In this document: piece by piece, positions 13,456 through 17,996 of the stretch | How positions within the stretch are numbered: position 1 is the first letter of the stretch | Layout of the letters: the number at the start of each line of letters is the position of its first letter | Source: Candidatus Sigynarchaeota archaeon | GTDB taxonomy: Archaea > Asgardarchaeota > Lokiarchaeia > Sigynarchaeales > Sigynarchaeaceae | Reading direction: 5' to 3' | Length of the DNA stretch: 17,996 bases | Assembly: GCA_030587525.1 (NCBI GenBank) | Contig: JAUQYW010000284.1 | Span: forward strand, 1-17,996 | Program-made: the position numbers and the translations under genes | Notes under the pieces: model-generated | What the model was told of the DNA's origin: nothing | Seen by the model: only the letters and a program-made list of their open reading frames with translations | Databases searched by the model: none

Positions 13456-15057
13456 TCATGAACGAGCATCATTTTTTTGCCGCGGGGCTTGCTGCAAACC
13501 AACAACGACCCCGAGAACGATGGCGATGAGTAACGGGTACAAGATCACCCATGCTGCCTCGGGCATGATGTTCATGATGCGGATCATATCCATAATCGTT
13601 GAGTTCGTTATCCGCAGCATGGATAATCCAAAGCCCGCAGTCAAGTCAATATAAAGATCACCCGTATTGGACAGGGTTACTCGTACACTGCCATCCATCG
13701 CGATCTCCTCGATCGACGCGATAATATCAGCTGTAGCCATGCTTATTTTAAATGATTTCACCATTCCGGGCAGATTATTCCAGAAGAAAAGGAGCACGCG
13801 ACCGGAAGAATCGATAAATACAAAAACGCGGAAATCAACTTCGAAGAATCCTTCCATTTGCAGCAACCCCGGCGCATATTTACCGCCGGAAAGTAATGTC
13901 GCCATCGTTTCGAACGCGCGAAAGCCGGGCTTGACAACGAAGTCACTTGAGACCAGTCCGTACGAGAATCCCGGGCTCGCAGTCGAGTATTGATCGATGG
14001 TGAGGGGGAATCCATCCATCACGTTCCCATACATGATTTTTTGAATGTGGCGGGCAACCGACACGATTTGCACCTTGGCAATCGAATCCGCTTGCAATTG
14101 CACGTCGAGATATCGATCAGTAGAATTGAAACCGAATCCAGTCATCCACAGCACGAGATTCGTGCCATGCGCGCGTCCAACGGGTACAAGGCCGTCTTCA
14201 AGCAGGGCCATACATGCCTCGAGATCAAGAACATTACCTCGAACATTAAACGAAACTGCATCGAAAAGATCGTAAAAATCGTTCGCCGTGGAGCTTTCCT
14301 GAATGAACAACTCGATTTCATCTAGCATAACATCTATGAATTTGACAGGATGGCGCATCCCAGTCGCATCAACCGCCGTGAACATTTCGCGGGTGCATAC
14401 AAGGCCTGGTAGCACGACGACGGCATCTACTAGGCTGGCACGAATGGTCTCGGCCGTGATGCAGCATAACCGCGCGAATGACCGGACACTCTCGTTACTG
14501 GAAATCCAAAGCGGCTGAATGTTCGGGGCATCGTAGATCTCGAATACACCAAAACTGGAATTGCCATTGTATCTCGCAATGAAGTGCGTGATGAAGTCTT
14601 TCCAATCGTCAACATTCAATGGTGCACCATACACGGGCGTGATGTGCCACCTGTTTTCGGCATCGATATCACGTGATGAAGCCCAAGCGCAGTCCCACGC
14701 GATGTTCAAGAGGAGTTTCTTGCCCTTCACGTTGCAATCCGCCACGATGCTATCCAAGGCGTCAGCTTGGGTGGTGTTGGAGAAAAAGGAGTCGTTTTGC
14801 GGTTCGATGGCATCCCACGGCACGTGGACGCGGACATAATCCATAGCGGAATCGTTCAAAGCAGGAAAGCTACAGTTAATGGAGGCATTTCCGCGGTATA
14901 TATTCCCTTGATCATACGCGGTGACACCGAATGGTTCCCCAACGGGTATCGGCGGTAATTGCTGCCCTAACGGCATGATCTTTCCGGAGGTGCGGGGCAT
15001 AAACCAACACGAGCAAATCAAAACGAGGATCAATGTGACAAGTGTTATTTTTTTCAT
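13456..15057 (-). CDS. Secreted, membrane-anchored glycosidase-like protein with both catalytic glutamates apparently lost
   Basis: 533 residues. Signal peptide or N-terminal anchor KKITLVTLILVLICSCWF (2-19), extracellular body, C-terminal membrane helix AAWVILYPLLIAIVLGVVVGL (501-521) followed by a short basic tail. The body reads as a clan-A TIM barrel of the GH39/GH5 type: MDYVRVHVPWDAIEPQND (72-89), KLLLNIAWDCAWAS (114-127), YGLVSSDFVVKPGFRAFETM (366-385), then a C-terminal beta domain with VLLFFWNN. The acid/base motif, usually N-E-P, is FEIYDAPNI with A177; the nucleophile motif, usually T-E-F-G, is LWMTGFGFN with G307. About ten NxS/T sequons fit a glycosylated surface protein. Probably a carbohydrate-binding pseudoenzyme, though other glutamates could act. 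Starts 6 bp after the transporter-like gene's stop. Confidence 0.82.
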   Translation of the reverse strand: MKKITLVTLILVLICSCWFMPRTSGKIMPLGQQLPPIPVGEPFGVTAYDQGNIYRGNASINCSFPALNDSAMDYVRVHVPWDAIEPQNDSFFSNTTQADALDSIVADCNVKGKKLLLNIAWDCAWASSRDIDAENRWHITPVYGAPLNVDDWKDFITHFIARYNGNSSFGVFEIYDAPNIQPLWISSNESVRSFARLCCITAETIRASLVDAVVVLPGLVCTREMFTAVDATGMRHPVKFIDVMLDEIELFIQESSTANDFYDLFDAVSFNVRGNVLDLEACMALLEDGLVPVGRAHGTNLVLWMTGFGFNSTDRYLDVQLQADSIAKVQIVSVARHIQKIMYGNVMDGFPLTIDQYSTASPGFSYGLVSSDFVVKPGFRAFETMATLLSGGKYAPGLLQMEGFFEVDFRVFVFIDSSGRVLLFFWNNLPGMVKSFKISMATADIIASIEEIAMDGSVRVTLSNTGDLYIDLTAGFGLSMLRITNSTIMDMIRIMNIMPEAAWVILYPLLIAIVLGVVVGLQQAPRQKNDARS

Positions 15058-15063
15058 GAATAT

Positions 15064-16377
15064 TCACGCTTGTGCCTTTTTTTCACCGGGATTCATCGTC
15101 TTGTAAGATTTCATAGATAATCGTCTATTCGAAACGAAATACAAGAGAAGCGCGCATGTTGAAATGATACCCATCCAGAAAAACCATGTGTTATTGATGA
15201 GCGTTATTATCCATTGAAATATGAAGAAGTATAAAATCACAGGAATGAGAGAGACGATATTTTCGAAGAAATCGAGCTTCTTTTTCGAGAAGAAGTCGAA
15301 AACAACGAGAAATACAAAGAGATAAGACATGGTCAAGAACGCGTGGTTGATGAAGACCAGGACCATGACAATCACGTTGACTGCAAATCCCGGGATCATT
15401 AACACGAGTTGAGCCGTAGCTAACTCGCTGATACTGGTTGCCAGACAGATCACAGTGATAGTATCTAGACTCCAGGGTTTGTGGTGGTGCTTTCTCATAA
15501 GCATCCAGAGAATAAGGAGCAAGAAAGCCCCCACTATAAATGATATGGCCAGATAAATCACGGATGCGGGAGGCATCGATGAGAAAAACGATAGCGAGAA
15601 AAAGATCCCGATGAATGCTGAATTTAGCGTTCCTGAATAGATGGCGAAATGATACGGCACGAAAAGCAAAGCGAGCAATGACTTGGTAATGAGATATTTT
15701 ACAGCCGCTTTCGGTGACACGGTTCTATTGAACGAGGCCTTATATCGCTCGATGATCGGCTCGCCATCATTTTTCATGACCTGCATTTTGCGGCGGACCA
15801 TGATGATACATGGAGGCAGGAGGGAGACAATCAATCCAACAATAAGAAACATACTACGCCAATCAATCGTTGAAATTCCCAAAAAACCGGCCACGATGGC
15901 CATGGCAAGGTATGTTGCGGGCTTTTCCTTGAGAGGTTGCTCGATCCCCCAGAAGAAGTATAATTTTTGTTTTACCATCCTTGCTAGCGCCCCGCACACG
16001 AACGCGCCAGCCACGAAGATCGTATTCGCGATCATGATCACCACATCGATATCAGCCCATACGGATTGTGAAAGGAAAAAGAAATAAGTGATAAAGGCAA
16101 TGATGCTCGTGAACGTGGTGCACGGGATCACGTATAATACCACGTGATTCGTCCACTTATCAACAATGAACATGATGAACATCATAGGAGCAATGGTGAT
16201 CGTGACGATGATGCACGTGATCAAGACGTATTGTCCATTTCCGGGTAAAAACACGTGAAATATCTCGATGGGAATGACGTAAAACACGAAACTTAATGAA
16301 ATGACATCACACACAAGCCGCCAGATGAAAGGAGATTCGCGTGAATCGGGTCGGGATTTTTGTTGCTGCGACGACAT
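15064..16377 (-). CDS. 12-TM membrane protein, MFS-transporter-like
   Basis: 437 residues, almost all hydrophobic, with about 12 membrane segments (roughly 18-44, 50-72, 79-102, 109-134, 153-171, 175-195, 228-255, 269-294, 304-327, 332-363, 370-394, 398-417). A long basic loop between segments 6 and 7 (RRKMQVMKNDGEPIIERYKASF) gives the 6+6 layout of major facilitator proteins. I do not see the canonical GxxxDRxGRR loop between segments 2 and 3 (here IVDKWTNH, a partial match), so family membership is inferred from topology. Both ends are charged and cytoplasmic by the positive-inside rule. First gene of an operon with the glycosidase-like surface protein; transport or export of a glycan or glycolipid is a reasonable guess but unproven. 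The ATG has no ribosome site, so it is probably leaderless. Confidence 0.78.
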   Translation of the reverse strand: MSSQQQKSRPDSRESPFIWRLVCDVISLSFVFYVIPIEIFHVFLPGNGQYVLITCIIVTITIAPMMFIMFIVDKWTNHVVLYVIPCTTFTSIIAFITYFFFLSQSVWADIDVVIMIANTIFVAGAFVCGALARMVKQKLYFFWGIEQPLKEKPATYLAMAIVAGFLGISTIDWRSMFLIVGLIVSLLPPCIIMVRRKMQVMKNDGEPIIERYKASFNRTVSPKAAVKYLITKSLLALLFVPYHFAIYSGTLNSAFIGIFFSLSFFSSMPPASVIYLAISFIVGAFLLLILWMLMRKHHHKPWSLDTITVICLATSISELATAQLVLMIPGFAVNVIVMVLVFINHAFLTMSYLFVFLVVFDFFSKKKLDFFENIVSLIPVILYFFIFQWIITLINNTWFFWMGIISTCALLLYFVSNRRLSMKSYKTMNPGEKKAQA

Positions 16378-16400
16378 GAACGGATAAAATGATAGCTCGA

Positions 16401-16411
16401 AAATATTTAAG
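16401..16411 (-). promoter_or_regulatory. TATA box for the membrane-protein operon
   Basis: CTTAAATATTT on the minus strand, centred about 28 nt before the ATG at 16377. This spacing puts the RNA start almost on the start codon, which fits the missing ribosome site and a leaderless mRNA. Confidence 0.5.
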
Positions 16412-16586
16412 CGATCTTGGGATTACTAAACAGTTCAGATTTACGTGAACAAACTTAACACGCATCGACAAGCCTTAGTCTGGGAAAACCTGGTCTTGAT
16501 GTCCAAGTTCGTCCAAGCTTGAAATAACGGTTGAACGTTTTCAATGGAAAAAGAGAATATCGCTTTGCAATGAGAGTCGAAATTGA

Positions 16587-16720
16587 ACTACCACGCCCTA
16601 AAGGGCGTGGATTCTTCGTTCATCGACCACGACCTCCAGTGATGGAGGATTTACGCGATCTCGAGAAGCGTGACTTCCCGTGGTTCCCACGGTAGCTCGG
16701 ATGAGCGTGATTCCTTTCCC
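16587..16720 (-). ncRNA. Probable omega RNA (reRNA) of TnpB
   Basis: TnpB-associated guide RNAs arise from the 3' part of tnpB and the right end, with the guide taken from the DNA just beyond it. Here the 3' coding end runs into the right hairpin (tnpB's stop is in the hairpin loop), and the element boundary after TCAA would place the guide from 16582 downwards, reading TTTCGACTCTCATTGCAAAG. The 5' limit given is arbitrary. Inferred from element architecture, not from an RNA signal. Confidence 0.4.
16591..16610. repeat. Right-end hairpin of the IS605-family element
   Basis: Palindrome with an 8-bp stem CCACGCCC/GGGCGTGG and loop TAAA (plus strand). It matches the left-end hairpin except for one swapped base pair. 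It contains the tnpB stop codon (TAG, 16600-16598 on minus). Confidence 0.85.
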
Positions 16721-17866
16721 CGATAGCAATCGGAGTCCTTCATCGTGAAGGTTTTGCGATGCGTTCACGTCGCGGTCGTGGTGCGTGCTGCACGCTGGGC
16801 ACGACCATTCCCGTTGATCCAACGTCAATTCACGATATCGATAGCCGCACGCGGAGCAGAGCTGCGACGACGGGAAGAATCGATCCACCTTCACGAGATA
16901 CTTGCCTTGTCTCGTTAGTTTATAGTCCAGCATCGTCGTGAACTCGCCCCAACTAATGTCCTTGGTGATGGACTTGGCATAGCCCTTGTTGAACCGTTTC
17001 ATCCCTTCGATGTTCAAGTCTTCGATGATCACCGCATCGTGCTTATCGGCAAGGACGCGCGTGAGCTTGTGCATCCAGTCCTTCTTTTGGTTGACGTAGT
17101 GCTCGTAGACCGTGTCGAGTTGGCGGCACGCCTTGGCGCGGTTTGCAGATCCTTTCTTGGCACGGGAAACGTGACGATGTGCCTTCACGATCTTTTTCAA
17201 TGACTGGCGGAAGAATCTCGGGTTGCCGAGCTTGTAATCATCGGTTACCACGAAGTCTTTCATGGACATGTCGAAGGCAACGACCTTCTCCTCGTGAACG
17301 ACTGTCAATGGCACGATAGGATTCTCGCGTGCGATTAGAATCGATGCGAAATGCTTGCCGCTCTTGGTTTTCGAGACGGTGACCTTCCGAATCGATTCAG
17401 TGAACACGCGCGGGTCGCTATACGCGATCCACGAGTCAAGTTTTGGTAGCTTCAATTTCTGGCGTGCAAAGTCGATCTTGATATTGTTATTGATCGTGTC
17501 GGTTGTATAGGATTGGCGTGACTTGCGCGATTTGAATTTCGGATAACTAACATATCGTTTTGTCTTATTTGATTTTCGATCTTTACAATTCTGAAAGAAT
17601 CGCGCATAGGCGTCTTGTAGATGCCAGTTCACGTTCTGCAACGCCTTGGAATCGACTTCCTTCAAGAACGGGAAGAGTTGCTTGTATTCTTTCTCCGTCT
17701 TGTATCGGGACTTGATACCATCGATCTTGTACTGCTCGTATGCTTGTCTACGGTCGTCGAGCATTTGGTTCCACAAGAAACGACAGCAGCCGAACGCCCG
17801 ATCTAGCTGTGCTACTTGTGTCTTCGTCGGATACAAGCGAACCTTGATGGCAACGAGATCGAGCAT
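16598..17866 (-). CDS. tnpB: RNA-guided endonuclease TnpB (IS605 OrfB family)
   Basis: Transposon-encoded, omega-RNA-guided DNA nuclease, ancestor of Cas12. 422 residues from the ATG at 17866; the frame stays open to an ATG at 17899 (433 aa), but MLDLVAIKVRLYPTKTQ fits the family start. N-terminal helical/wedge region has GCCRFLWNQMLDDRRQAY. RuvC residues are all present (numbering from 17866): D199 in VVAFDMSMKDFVV, E282 in AVIIEDLNIEGM, and D366 in HHDRDVNASQNL. The zinc ribbon is CSAC...CPAC (C337, C340, C356, C359). The tail GTTGSHASRDR...PSLEVVVDERRIHAL is the typical end that overlaps the guide-RNA scaffold. Before the first RuvC Asp the usual G is F and LGxK is MSMK. No frameshift, so probably active. 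Confidence 0.95.
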   Translation of the reverse strand: MLDLVAIKVRLYPTKTQVAQLDRAFGCCRFLWNQMLDDRRQAYEQYKIDGIKSRYKTEKEYKQLFPFLKEVDSKALQNVNWHLQDAYARFFQNCKDRKSNKTKRYVSYPKFKSRKSRQSYTTDTINNNIKIDFARQKLKLPKLDSWIAYSDPRVFTESIRKVTVSKTKSGKHFASILIARENPIVPLTVVHEEKVVAFDMSMKDFVVTDDYKLGNPRFFRQSLKKIVKAHRHVSRAKKGSANRAKACRQLDTVYEHYVNQKKDWMHKLTRVLADKHDAVIIEDLNIEGMKRFNKGYAKSITKDISWGEFTTMLDYKLTRQGKYLVKVDRFFPSSQLCSACGYRYRELTLDQREWSCPACSTHHDRDVNASQNLHDEGLRLLSGKGITLIRATVGTTGSHASRDRVNPPSLEVVVDERRIHAL

Positions 17867-17945
17867 GAATAAGAGCACGACATGCGGTCTTAATAACATC
17901 GGGGACGGTCGAATTTCTGGAGAATGGGGTTTTAGCCCGATTCAT

Positions 17946-17965
17946 CCACGGCCTAAAGGCCGTGG
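17946..17965. repeat. Left-end hairpin of the IS605-family element
   Basis: Palindrome with an 8-bp stem CCACGGCC/GGCCGTGG and loop TAAA. Same as the right-end hairpin except that the C-G pair at position 6 is G-C, a compensatory change that preserves pairing. The cleavage tetranucleotide TTAC lies 18 nt further out. Confidence 0.85.
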
Positions 17966-17996
17966 CCTTCTCTGGCTTTCATCGTAAAAGCAGTTC

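Larger units (their letters stand above)
16583..17983 (-). mobile_element. IS200/IS605-family element carrying only tnpB (IS1341-like organisation)
   Basis: About 1.4 kb, read on the minus strand. The left-end hairpin is at 17946-17965 and the right-end hairpin at 16591-16610. IS608-like cleavage tetranucleotides are in place: TTAC just outside the left end (17987-17984) and TCAA at the right end (16586-16583), 4 nt past the hairpin. GAAT sits at the 5' foot of the right hairpin (16614-16611), identical to the IS608 guide that pairs with TCAA. No tnpA lies within the element, so movement would need a TnpA in trans. The exact ends are inferred from these motifs. The right flank in the window is only 13 bp. 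Confidence 0.8.

Noticed and set aside
1..17996. tRNA, rRNA and CRISPR arrays
   Set aside because: I looked through the intergenic stretches for T-arm/acceptor patterns and for regularly spaced direct repeats and found none; this was by eye, so a divergent intron-bearing tRNA could be missed.

Overview
This window looks like chromosomal DNA of an archaeon. The evidence is a eukaryote/archaeal-type ribosomal protein L10e, TATA-like elements 25-60 bp upstream of several starts, short or absent leaders, mixed ATG/GTG/TTG starts, and a secreted protein rich in N-glycosylation sequons. Genes have intermediate GC, whereas intergenic DNA is AT-rich. The L10e N-terminus (RCY...NKPY...KIRIF) is closer to eukaryotic RPL10 than to the usual archaeal form, so an Asgard-type archaeon is my best guess, but this is inference. 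I saw no tRNA, rRNA or CRISPR array.

Left part (1-3058, all minus strand): nitrogen assimilation. An Amt ammonium channel is followed 15 bp later by its PII regulator GlnK. After a U-tract terminator comes an unrecognised 191-aa ORF (possibly scramblase/LURP-like), then the N-terminal 171 codons of a type I glutamine synthetase running off the window edge. A 779-bp AT-rich stretch with only doubtful small ORFs follows.

Middle (3838-8805): CTP synthase (plus) and PurF amidophosphoribosyltransferase (minus) converge on a perfect 9-bp inverted repeat that probably terminates both. Both enzymes use glutamine, so the first 7 kb covers ammonium uptake, nitrogen sensing, glutamine synthesis and glutamine use in pyrimidine and purine synthesis. 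A 558-bp divergent region with several repeats separates purF from a PfkB-family sugar/nucleoside kinase.

Right-middle (8939-13343): a zinc-ribbon protein overlaps tail-to-tail with an unrecognised 378-aa protein. A 58-aa zinc-ribbon protein has its own promoter. A directly abutting minus-strand pair encodes a glycerophosphodiester phosphodiesterase and an alpha/beta hydrolase, suggesting lipid head-group or acyl-ester breakdown. Ribosomal protein L10e is divergent from that pair.

Right end (13456-17996): a two-gene minus-strand operon encodes a 12-TM MFS-like membrane protein and a secreted, C-terminally membrane-anchored clan-A glycosidase-like protein that appears to have lost both catalytic glutamates. 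The window ends with an almost complete IS605-family element. It carries an intact TnpB, matching 20-bp end hairpins that differ by a compensatory base pair, IS608-like cleavage tetranucleotides, and a probable omega RNA whose guide lies in the flank. No TnpA is present.
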